Positions 6,441-12,859 of a DNA stretch of 12,982 nt are shown here, piece by piece (the first letter of the stretch is position 1; each line of letters opens with the position of its first letter). The notes beneath the pieces are model-generated. The model did no database searches. It was not told the origin of the DNA and saw nothing but the letters and a program-made list of their open reading frames with translations. The DNA is from Pseudomonadota bacterium (GTDB taxonomy: Bacteria > Desulfobacterota > Desulfovibrionia > Desulfovibrionales > Desulfovibrionaceae). The DNA lies in the NCBI GenBank assembly GCA_023390395.1, contig JAEWCY010000204.1, forward strand, positions 1 to 12,982, given 5' to 3'. The position numbers and the translations under genes were made by a program.

Positions 6441-8351
6441 CTAGGAATAGACCGCGCCGTCGTAGCGGTCGTTGAGCCCCAGGGCCAGGCGCTTGGCCGT
6501 GATGCTCCGGCCGATGGCCTCGGCCGCCTTGGCCGCGTCGGACTCCACCATGAAGGCCGCGCCGTAGACGTCCTCCAGGCCGCGCAGGGCCAGATCGGTC
6601 ACGAGCGGGCTGCCCAGGATGTTGGGCGGCAGGCCGAGGTGGGTGGGGATGCCGCTGGCCACGGCGTAAAGCCCGATGGCGGCGGCTTTTTCCGAATACC
6701 ATTCCGGGGCGCTGGCGGCCACGGGCAGGTCGGCGATGTCCACGCCCAGGGCGTCGGCCAGCAGGGCGCACAGGTGGAGGATGCGGGAATTGTCCACGCA
6801 GCTGCCCACGTGCAGGACCGGCGGGATGCCGAGGTGGCCGCAGAAGTCGGCCAGGCCCGCGCCGGCCTGCTCCGCGCCCGAGGCGTCGAGGAGCCCGGCC
6901 TTGCCCATGGCCACCGTGGCGCAGCCCGTGACCAGGACCAGGATGTCCTGCTTGACGAGCTCCCGGGCCAGGCCCACGAGCAGGCTGTCGTGCTTGATCT
7001 TGGGGTTGTTGCAGCCGACGATGCCGACCACGCCGCGCACCATGCCGATCCTGACGGCCTTGAGCAGGGGCTCGGGCGTGCCGCCGCAGGCCTCGAGGAT
7101 GGCCTCGTTGGAAAAGCCCGTGGTGACGGAAACCGGCTCGGCCGGGATCTCCACCCGGGCCGGGTCGCGGCGGGGAAAGGCCTCGATGGCCAGGGCCACC
7201 GCTTCGCGGGCCTTTTCCATGGCGTTTTCCAGGGTGAATTCCAGGTGCGTGGCCCCGGGGAAGCGGGCCTTCTCCGAGGTGGTCACGAACCGGGTGTGGT
7301 AGCAGGCGCTTATGGGCACGAGGCTCGGCATGACGCACTGGTAGTCCACCACGATCATTTCCACGGCCCCGGTGACCAGGGCCAGCTCGGTCATGAGGTG
7401 GTTGCCGGCCAGGGGCACGCCCTGGCGCATGAGCATCTCGTTTCCCGTGCAGCAAAGCCCGGCCACGTGTATGCCCTCGGCCCCGGCGGCGCGCGCCGCC
7501 TCCAGCAGGTCCGGCTCGCGCGCGGCGGCCAGGATCATTTCCGAGACCACCGGGCTGTGGCCGTGCACCAGGATGTTGACCTTGGTCCTCGAGAGCACGC
7601 CGAGGTTGGCCTCGGCCTTGGCGGGCCTTGGCGTGCCGAAGAGCACGTCCGAGAGCTCGGTGCCGATCATGGAGCCGCCCCAGCCGTCGGCCAGGGCCGT
7701 GCGGGCGGCGTGCAGGCAGATGGAGGCCGGGTCACAGTCCACACCCATGTGGGTGCGGTGGAGCATCTCCACGCACTCGCGGTCGATGCCGCGCGGGGTG
7801 GAGCCGGTCTTTTCCCAGATGGCGCGCCGCTTTTCCGGCGCCCGGGAAACGAAGGCGAGCGCCTTGCCGCGCATGGCGTAATCCTTGAAGAGAACCTCGG
7901 CCAGGGCGCGGGCCTGGGCGGCCGTGTCCAAGCCCGCGACGTCGATGCCGCACTCGGCGCACAGGCGCGCGAGTTTTTGCGGATCGCGCACGGCGTAGGC
8001 CGGGGCCGTGCCCTCGCCCACGCCGTGCAGGGCCTCCAGGAGGTCGCGGCCGTGGTCGCTGTGGGAGGCCGCGCCGGCGGCGATGAACCGGCCGAAATTG
8101 CGGGCCACGGTCAGGTCCGCGTCGGCCCCGCACACGCCGAGCCGGCGTTTGTCGCCCTTGGTGTTGATGCGGCAGGGGCCCATGACGCACTTGTTGCACG
8201 TCAGGCCCTGGTCGCAGAAGGCGCACTGGGGGGTCTGCTCCTCGAGCCTGTCCCAGGCGGTGGTCACGCCGTCCCGGGCAGCCTTTTCGAGCATTCTGCG
8301 GGCGTCCTCCCAGAGGGAGCGTTCCTCGACGGGTTTCGATTCCTTGGCCAT
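6441..8351 (-). CDS. cooS: Anaerobic Ni-Fe-S carbon monoxide dehydrogenase
   Basis: This 636-aa homodimeric enzyme oxidises CO with water to CO2, two electrons and two protons. B-cluster ligands are C52, C55, C60 and C74. The D-cluster pair is C43-x2-C46, with Thr51 where the Carboxydothermus enzyme has its second D-cluster cysteine; this spacing fits the [2Fe-2S] D-cluster described for Desulfovibrio vulgaris CODH. C-cluster residues are H265, C301 (with C300 beside it), C339, C447, C477 and C518, all present. H97 and H100 fit the proton-path histidines. The ATG at 8351 is preceded by GGGAGGAT (complement of 8355-8362); the frame continues upstream to 8414 without a good ribosome site. cooC follows after 25 bases. 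No cooF ferredoxin or hydrogenase gene lies nearby, so the electron acceptor is not visible. Control by CooA is suggested by the operator upstream. Confidence 0.97.
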   Translation of the reverse strand: MAKESKPVEERSLWEDARRMLEKAARDGVTTAWDRLEEQTPQCAFCDQGLTCNKCVMGPCRINTKGDKRRLGVCGADADLTVARNFGRFIAAGAASHSDHGRDLLEALHGVGEGTAPAYAVRDPQKLARLCAECGIDVAGLDTAAQARALAEVLFKDYAMRGKALAFVSRAPEKRRAIWEKTGSTPRGIDRECVEMLHRTHMGVDCDPASICLHAARTALADGWGGSMIGTELSDVLFGTPRPAKAEANLGVLSRTKVNILVHGHSPVVSEMILAAAREPDLLEAARAAGAEGIHVAGLCCTGNEMLMRQGVPLAGNHLMTELALVTGAVEMIVVDYQCVMPSLVPISACYHTRFVTTSEKARFPGATHLEFTLENAMEKAREAVALAIEAFPRRDPARVEIPAEPVSVTTGFSNEAILEACGGTPEPLLKAVRIGMVRGVVGIVGCNNPKIKHDSLLVGLARELVKQDILVLVTGCATVAMGKAGLLDASGAEQAGAGLADFCGHLGIPPVLHVGSCVDNSRILHLCALLADALGVDIADLPVAASAPEWYSEKAAAIGLYAVASGIPTHLGLPPNILGSPLVTDLALRGLEDVYGAAFMVESDAAKAAEAIGRSITAKRLALGLNDRYDGAVYS

Positions 8352-8441
8352 GCGATCCTCCCGTGATGCCGTCCCCGCAACGCGGTCGCGCCCGGAGCGG
8401 AGTATGCGGGCCAAGGGTTACTTTTTCGCCGAACCCGCGTC

Positions 8442-8457
8442 TGTCAGATGGCCGACA
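8442..8457 (-). promoter_or_regulatory. CooA operator upstream of cooS
   Basis: TGTCAGATGGCCGACA fits exactly the published Rhodospirillum rubrum CooA recognition pattern TGTCA-N6-CGACA. It lies 91 bases upstream of the cooS start codon, in the divergent region shared with the radical SAM gene. A cooA homologue lies 1.3 kb away. The -10 element is not clear: CATACT on the minus strand (8401-8406) is the best candidate and would centre the site near -56, rather than at the roughly -40 position of known class II CooA promoters. Confidence 0.75.
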
Positions 8458-8528
8458 AAGAAGGGAGGAGATCGCACGGGAACGGGGACCGCCATCCGGC
8501 ATACCCTTCCTCGACGCGTCGCGAGCCG

Positions 8529-8544
8529 TGGCATGGACCATGCA
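8529..8544 (+). promoter_or_regulatory. Sigma-54-type -24/-12 promoter for radical SAM gene
   Basis: TGGCATGGACCATGCA matches the sigma-54 consensus TGGCAC-N5-TTGCA with GG at 8530-8531 and GC at 8542-8543 in correct spacing; the deviations are T for C in the -24 element and A for T in the -12 element. Transcription would start near 8555, about 39 bases before the gene. The core is also a near-perfect palindrome (GCATGG-A-CCATGC), so it could instead be an operator. Confidence 0.45.
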
Positions 8545-8545
8545 T

Positions 8546-8579
8546 TACACCGTTGAACCTACCACAGTACAATGGTGTA
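8546..8579. repeat. Inverted repeat over the radical SAM 5' leader
   Basis: TACACCGTTG (8546-8555) is the inverse of CAATGGTGTA (8570-8579) with one mismatch and a 14-base spacer. It overlaps the predicted sigma-54 start site and a TACAAT box at 8568-8573. It may be a binding site for a dimeric regulator or a weak leader hairpin ending 14 bases before the start codon. Confidence 0.45.
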
Positions 8580-8593
8580 TCGCGAGGATGACC

Positions 8594-9748
8594 ATGCAAT
8601 ACCAGTTGCCAAAAAACACTCATGACGTCGCAAGAAGCATCAATTCCCAGATCAATACCCTGGAAAGCAGGCAGAACAATCCCATCGTCAATTCAAGGCC
8701 TCTCTATGTCGGCCTCGATATCTCCAGCGTCTGCAACATAAAATGTATCTTCTGCGTCGCCGATCCAGGCAGGAAAAAGCAATCCGATGCGGATGCCTTC
8801 TGCCCGGCCGACTGGATAGAACACTTCGAACCCGTCCTCCCGTTCGTCCGACATGTCATTTTTTCGTCGTTCGAAGCCATTCTGAATCCGCATCTGCCAG
8901 TCTTCATCGACTCCTTGCGGTGTTTCCACACTCCCTTCCAACTCTTCTCCAACGGCCTGGGACTCGACCAACATCTGTCGCAACACCTGCTGGACAACGG
9001 CATGACGAGCCTGTGGTGCTCGTTTCACGGCGCTCGGGAAAAGACGTACCAAAGCATCATGAAGGGCTCGAACTATGAGACGGTCCTCGGCAACCTTCTC
9101 GCCATCAAGCAACACGTCCGCCGCAGGCAACTGCCCTTCGAACTGACCCTGGTCTACTGCGCCATGCGGCGCACTCTGCCCGAGTTGCCCGCCTTCGTGG
9201 ATATCGCCCATCGGCTGGGCGCCTCGGCCATCCAGGTCAACTATCTCCTCGTCACCAAACCCGACCCGCGCATGGAACGGGAGTCGCCCTTCTTCCACCA
9301 GGACCTCTACGACTACAACGTGCTCACCGCCAAGATCAAAGGGGCCAAGCTCGGCGTGGACGTCCGGCACCAACCCCTTTTCTCCGACACGCCGCCGGAC
9401 GCGCCCGCGCCCTGCCGCCGCCCCTGGGAGCACCTCAACGTCAACCGGACGGGACAGGTCCAGATCTGCTGCGGCGGTTCGCCGATCCTCGGAAACATGT
9501 TCGAGGAAGGCTTCTCGCGTATGTGGAATTCGCCGGCCATGGCCCGATTCCGCTCCAGGGTGAATTCCGACGATCCGCCTGCGGCCTGCCGCAAATGCAC
9601 CCGGGGCAGGGAAGACCCGAAGGACATCGAAAGCCATTTGACCTATTTGCGCAGCCTGCCCGAGGAGGCGCGCCAGGAGCACCTGCGTCGGTTGCTCGGC
9701 GACGCGCCCGGGGCCGAAGAGGCTGCGCGCCTGAAGCGCGCCTGCTGA
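8594..9748 (+). CDS. Radical SAM/SPASM-type protein of unknown function
   Basis: This 384-aa protein carries the radical SAM signature C47-x3-C51-x2-C54 for the SAM-binding [4Fe-4S] cluster, preceded by the usual LDISSVCN strand. The C-terminal part looks like a SPASM or twitch domain: C274, C292-C293, then LGNMFEEGFSRMWNS and the pair C332-x2-C335, which could hold an auxiliary Fe-S cluster. Such enzymes modify peptides, proteins or small molecules by radical chemistry; the substrate here is unknown. ATG 8594 is chosen because GAGG at 8584-8587 is spaced 6 bases from it; ATG 8588 abuts that site. The gene runs divergently from cooS and converges on cooA with a 12-base gap. Its first 500 bases are clearly richer in A/T (codons such as AAA, AAT, CAA) than the surroundings, while the 3' end resembles the host, which suggests recent acquisition or a chimeric origin. 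No precursor peptide is seen nearby. Confidence 0.85.
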   Translation: MQYQLPKNTHDVARSINSQINTLESRQNNPIVNSRPLYVGLDISSVCNIKCIFCVADPGRKKQSDADAFCPADWIEHFEPVLPFVRHVIFSSFEAILNPHLPVFIDSLRCFHTPFQLFSNGLGLDQHLSQHLLDNGMTSLWCSFHGAREKTYQSIMKGSNYETVLGNLLAIKQHVRRRQLPFELTLVYCAMRRTLPELPAFVDIAHRLGASAIQVNYLLVTKPDPRMERESPFFHQDLYDYNVLTAKIKGAKLGVDVRHQPLFSDTPPDAPAPCRRPWEHLNVNRTGQVQICCGGSPILGNMFEEGFSRMWNSPAMARFRSRVNSDDPPAACRKCTRGREDPKDIESHLTYLRSLPEEARQEHLRRLLGDAPGAEEAARLKRAC

Positions 9749-9760
9749 GGCCCGCGGGGC

Positions 9761-10411
9761 TCAGGCTTCCGACAGGGCTTCCAGGGCGGGCAGGTCCGGC
9801 ACGCAGATGACGCCGCGCGCCTTGAGGGTGATCACGCCCTCGCGCTCCAGGACGTTGAGCAGCGAGGACACGGTCTGGCGCGAGGAGCCCACAATGGTGG
9901 CCAGCTGCTCGATGCTCAGTCCATGGTCGAAGCAGACGGCCCCCTGCCCGCCAGCCTGGGCGCGCCTCGCCTCCAGGAGCAGAAGCTGCACCAGGCGCTT
10001 GCGCACGTCGTGGAAGGCCAGGCCGTCGATGACCGTGAAGGCGTGGGAAAGCAGGTCGCCGAGCACCTTGACCATGGAGGTGGTCAGGGCCGGCATGGCG
10101 GCCAGGAAGCGGCGCACGGCGGCGATGTCGGCCACCAGGATCTCCAGGTCGTCCAGGGCCGAGACGTGGGCCCGGGTATGGGTGGTGTAGACGTCGCCCA
10201 CGTCCAGGATGGCCATGGTGAATTCCTTGTCCCGGTAGGCCAGGTAGACCCTGGCCCGGCCGCGCACCACGATGAAGAGGCGGTTTTTCGTCTCGCGCGG
10301 GGAGAAGACCTGCCGGCCCTTGGCGTAGCGGCGCGACACGAAGGCCCGCCGCACCTCGGCGAATTCGGGCTGGTCGAGTTCCGCCAGCAGGTCGGCGTCG
10401 GTCAGGCGCAT
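9761..10411 (-). CDS. cooA: CooA-type CO-sensing heme transcription activator
   Basis: This 216-aa CRP/FNR-family regulator closely resembles CooA, above all the Carboxydothermus type, over its whole length (for example MRLTDADLL at the N-terminus and RVYLAYRDKEF at 54-64). The heme pocket segment GDVYTTHTR (72-80) keeps H78, equivalent to heme ligand H77 of R. rubrum CooA. T76 stands where that protein has the ferric-state ligand Cys75. The dimer helix lies at about 107-135, followed by FHDVRKRL at 133-140. The DNA-binding helix-turn-helix is at about 166-190 with recognition helix GSSRQTVSSLLN. CO binding to ferrous heme should activate DNA binding at the site in front of cooS. The start at 10411 is the only in-frame choice nearby; its ribosome site (GGGGAAG) is weak. 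The gene lies on the cooS strand but is separated from it by the divergent radical SAM gene. A general CRP or FNR is unlikely because cNMP-site and Fe-S cysteine signatures are absent. Confidence 0.88.
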   Translation of the reverse strand: MRLTDADLLAELDQPEFAEVRRAFVSRRYAKGRQVFSPRETKNRLFIVVRGRARVYLAYRDKEFTMAILDVGDVYTTHTRAHVSALDDLEILVADIAAVRRFLAAMPALTTSMVKVLGDLLSHAFTVIDGLAFHDVRKRLVQLLLLEARRAQAGGQGAVCFDHGLSIEQLATIVGSSRQTVSSLLNVLEREGVITLKARGVICVPDLPALEALSEA

Positions 10412-10479
10412 GGGCTTCCCCGGGAAAGGCGGCGTCGGCCGGCACGGACGCGCCGGGCCGCGCCGCCTAGCCTAGCCCA

Positions 10480-10495
10480 TGTCGCGGCGTCGGGA
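10480..10495 (-). promoter_or_regulatory. Degenerate CooA-like site upstream of cooA
   Basis: On the minus strand TCCCG-N6-CGACA matches 8 of 10 positions of TGTCG-N6-CGACA, 69 bases before the cooA start. One half is perfect and the other poor. It could support autoregulation, but in such GC-rich DNA it may be chance. Confidence 0.2.
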
Positions 10496-10515
10496 AAGGC
10501 CCCCGCTTCCCGGGC

Positions 10516-11295
10516 CTACTTTTCCGTCGTCGGGCCGCCCAGGTGCGTCAGAAAGGCGGTGAAGTTGCCCGTGAACTCGTAGTTGCCCACGTGGGTGAAG
10601 ACGCTGTGCACGTCGGCGTAGATCTCGCCGCCGATGTCCGTCCAGCGCTTGCAGAAGGCGTAGTCCTCGGGAAGGTAGTCCCGCGTGGCCGCGTCGATGG
10701 CCGTCTCGAAAAAGGCCACGTTCCCCACGTGGTCATCGTTGGTGTAGGCATAGTCGTAGGCGAGCTCGGGATAGGCCTCGGCCAGGCGCGTGAACACCTC
10801 GCGCCTGATCATCATGAAGCCCGTGGCCCCATACTCCACGGGAACGAGGCCCGTGCCCGGCTCGGGCCGGCCGCCGGGCTTGAGCTTCACGGCGTAGTGC
10901 AGCGAGGCCGCCTGGGCCACCCGCGGCAGCACGTCGCGCCGGATGGTGCGCAGCTTGTCCACGTCCAGGTGCTTGACCGGATAGATGCCGCAGACCACGT
11001 CCTTGTCCGCCTCCAGGTACTTCCAGGCCAGCTCCGGCGAAAAGCCGATGTCCGCGTCGATGAAGAGCAGATGCGTGTATTCCTTCTGGCGCAGGAATTC
11101 GTTGGCCACCAGGTTGCGCCCGCGCGTGATGAGGCTCTCGTGGGACGGGGTGAGCATGCCGGTGCGGATGCCCTGGCGCTCCAGGAACCCGAGCATGGGA
11201 ATGAGCGAGCGCAGGTACTGGATCGACACGTTGCCGTTGTAGCAGGGCGTGCCGATCATGAGCATGCGGCCCCTGGGATCGAGCGGCTCGGACAT
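10516..11295 (-). CDS. GT-A type glycosyltransferase-like protein
   Basis: This 259-aa cytoplasmic protein has the look of a nucleotide-sugar transferase. An N-terminal strand (MLMIGTPCYNG, 11-21) is followed by a region with R58-G-R-N, and FIDADIGF at 78-85 supplies the DxD metal-binding motif (D80, D82). GATGFMMIRREVF at 156-168 is a conserved acceptor-side loop of this family type, and YAFCKRWTDIGGEIY at 212-226 resembles the C-terminal motif of similar proteins. Donor and acceptor cannot be told. The ATG at 11295 is supported by GGGAGGT (complement of 11301-11307), 5 bases away; a second Met at residue 11 has no comparable site. It is monocistronic or may read on into cooA 104 bases downstream, where only a weak hairpin is seen. 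It runs divergently from the sigma-54 activator, which suggests but does not prove a regulatory link. Confidence 0.75.
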   Translation of the reverse strand: MSEPLDPRGRMLMIGTPCYNGNVSIQYLRSLIPMLGFLERQGIRTGMLTPSHESLITRGRNLVANEFLRQKEYTHLLFIDADIGFSPELAWKYLEADKDVVCGIYPVKHLDVDKLRTIRRDVLPRVAQAASLHYAVKLKPGGRPEPGTGLVPVEYGATGFMMIRREVFTRLAEAYPELAYDYAYTNDDHVGNVAFFETAIDAATRDYLPEDYAFCKRWTDIGGEIYADVHSVFTHVGNYEFTGNFTAFLTHLGGPTTEK

Positions 11296-11348
11296 GGGCG
11301 ACCTCCCGGAAGTTTGCGGGGAACGCCGATTTCCCCGTTTCCCGGCCG

Positions 11349-11377
11349 GTTATCCGGTCAGGCCCCGGGGAAGTCAA
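11349..11377 (-). promoter_or_regulatory. Sigma-70-type promoter of the glycosyltransferase gene
   Basis: On the minus strand TTGACT (complement of 11372-11377) matches the -35 box in 5 of 6 positions. GATAAC (complement of 11349-11354) matches the -10 box in 4 of 6. The spacer is exactly 17 bases. The start would be near 11342, leaving a leader of about 46 bases. Confidence 0.5.
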
Positions 11378-11392
11378 GGTGCCGCGCCGCCT

Positions 11393-11421
11393 TGGACACG
11401 GCCGCGGCCATGGGCTATCCT
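11393..11421 (+). promoter_or_regulatory. Sigma-70-type promoter of the sigma-54 activator gene
   Basis: TGGACA at 11393-11398 matches -35 in 5 of 6 positions and TATCCT at 11416-11421 matches -10 in 4 of 6, with a 17-base spacer. The predicted start near 11428 leaves a leader of about 33 bases to ATG 11461 and argues against the upstream in-frame ATG at 11411. Its -35 box lies only 15 bases from the divergent -35 box, so one regulator could control both. Confidence 0.5.
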
Positions 11422-11460
11422 GCCCCCGGCGCGCCGTTTCGCGCCAGAGGCGATCCCACA

Positions 11461-12849
11461 ATGGCCCTGCCCCGAGACATCCCCTGCGAAGAGATCATGG
11501 AGTCCCTGGCCGACGGCGTCTTCACCGTGGACACGGACTTCACCATCACCTTCTTCAACCGCGCCGCCGGAGCCATCGCCGGCCTCGCCCCGGCCGAGGC
11601 CCTGGGCCGCAAATGCTGGGAAGTCTTCCACTCGAGCCTGTGCGACGGCGACTGCGCCCTGGGGGCCTGCATCCGCGACGACGCCACGCTCTCGGAAAAA
11701 GCCATCTTCATCGTGCGCCCCGACGGCCGCAAGGTGCCGGTCAGCATCAGCGCCGCGCCCCTGCGCGACGCCGCCGGACGCATCGTCGGCGGCGTGGAGA
11801 CCTTCCGCGACATCTCCGACCTCGACCGGCTGCGCAAGGAAGTGGACGGCGTGCGCACCCTGGAGGACATCGTCACCAAGAACAGGGAAATGGCCCGCCA
11901 CCTGGACCTGCTGCCGCCCATCGCCCAAAGCGGGGCCGCGGTGCTGCTGCTTGGCGAATCCGGCACCGGCAAGGAACTCTTCGCCCGGGCCCTGCACAAC
12001 TTAAGCCCCCGGGCGGCCGGTCCCTTCGTCGCCGTCAACTGCGGAGCCATCCCCGGCGAACTCCTGGAATCGGAACTCTTCGGCCACGCGCGCGGCGCGT
12101 TCACCGACGCCAAGACCGACCGCAAGGGCCGCTTCGCCCTGGCCGCCGGCGGCACGCTCTTCCTCGACGAAATCGGCGAACTGCCCCTGCCCCTGCAAGT
12201 CAAGCTCCTGCGCGTGCTCCAGGAACACGCCTACGAACCCCTGGGCTCGGACAAGACCGTCGCCGCCGACGCGCGCATCATCGCCGCCACCAACCGCGAC
12301 CTGGAAGCCATGGCCGCCTCCGGCGCGTTCCGCCGCGACCTCTTCTACCGCCTGAGCGTCGCCCGCATGGCCCTGCCGCCCCTGCGCGCCCGCCCCGAAG
12401 ACATCCCGCTGCTCATCGCCACCTTCATCGAACGCCTGAACCTCCTTCGCGAAAAATCCGTCGTCGGCATGACCGACGCCGCCCTGCGCCCGCTCCTGCG
12501 ACACGACTACCCGGGCAACGTCCGCGAACTGCAAAACATCCTGGAATACGCCTTCATCCTGTGCCCCAGCGGCCGCATCGGCCCCGAACACCTGCCCGAC
12601 TACCTGCGCCCCGCGCCCGCCGCCCCCCAGGCCGGCCCGGACGCCCCCCGCACCATGCGCGCCGCCAAATACCACGCCGCCAAGGCCGCCCTCACCCGCC
12701 ACAACGGCAAAACCATGGCCGCCTGCCGCGAACTCGGCGTCACCAAGGATACGTTGCGCCGGATACTGGAACAGGGACCGGGACCGGACGGAAGCGGGAA
12801 GGAAGACGGCAAAGACAGGGAAGACGCCTCCGGCGGCCGGGGGGGATGA
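11461..12849 (+). CDS. PAS-AAA+-HTH sigma-54-dependent transcription activator
   Basis: This 462-aa enhancer-binding protein should hydrolyse ATP to open promoters held by sigma-54 RNA polymerase. A PAS domain (about 10-120) contains four cysteines, C52, C61, C65 and C70, a possible metal, Fe-S or redox site. The AAA+ domain (about 140-375) has Walker A GESGTGKE at 165-172, the sigma-54 contact loop GAFTDA at 212-217 (a variant of GAFTGA that keeps the essential FT), Walker B GTLFLDE at 231-237 and the arginine-finger region FRRDLFYRL at 290-298. A Fis-like helix-turn-helix lies at about 404-436. The last 25 residues are Gly/Asp/Lys-rich and probably disordered. There is no receiver domain, so the signal likely enters through PAS. 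ATG 11461 has AGAGG 10 bases upstream. The target is unknown; the sigma-54-like element before the radical SAM gene is one candidate. Confidence 0.93.
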   Translation: MALPRDIPCEEIMESLADGVFTVDTDFTITFFNRAAGAIAGLAPAEALGRKCWEVFHSSLCDGDCALGACIRDDATLSEKAIFIVRPDGRKVPVSISAAPLRDAAGRIVGGVETFRDISDLDRLRKEVDGVRTLEDIVTKNREMARHLDLLPPIAQSGAAVLLLGESGTGKELFARALHNLSPRAAGPFVAVNCGAIPGELLESELFGHARGAFTDAKTDRKGRFALAAGGTLFLDEIGELPLPLQVKLLRVLQEHAYEPLGSDKTVAADARIIAATNRDLEAMAASGAFRRDLFYRLSVARMALPPLRARPEDIPLLIATFIERLNLLREKSVVGMTDAALRPLLRHDYPGNVRELQNILEYAFILCPSGRIGPEHLPDYLRPAPAAPQAGPDAPRTMRAAKYHAAKAALTRHNGKTMAACRELGVTKDTLRRILEQGPGPDGSGKEDGKDREDASGGRGG

Positions 12850-12859
12850 TCCCCCCCGG
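12837..12859 (+). terminator. GC hairpin with the stop codon in its loop
   Basis: CCGGGGGGGA (12837-12846) pairs perfectly with TCCCCCCCGG (12850-12859), leaving only the TGA stop (12847-12849) in the loop. A second, mutually exclusive hairpin can form between CCCGGTC (12855-12861) and GACCGGG (12868-12874). No T tract follows, so intrinsic termination is not certain. The remaining bases to 12982 hold no gene I can support. Confidence 0.45.

Noticed and set aside
8352..8414. Upstream extension of cooS to 8414
   Set aside because: The extra 21 residues are Arg-rich and lack family character, while ATG 8351 has a strong ribosome binding site at the right distance.
5474..9748. The 29-aa peptide as a precursor for the radical SAM/SPASM enzyme
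   Set aside because: The peptide is a plain membrane helix without leader or core features, and lies 3 kb away beyond two unrelated minus-strand genes.
9746..9763. Hairpin spanning the convergent stops of the radical SAM gene and cooA
   Set aside because: It has a mismatch, a two-base loop and no T tract, so it does not qualify as a terminator.
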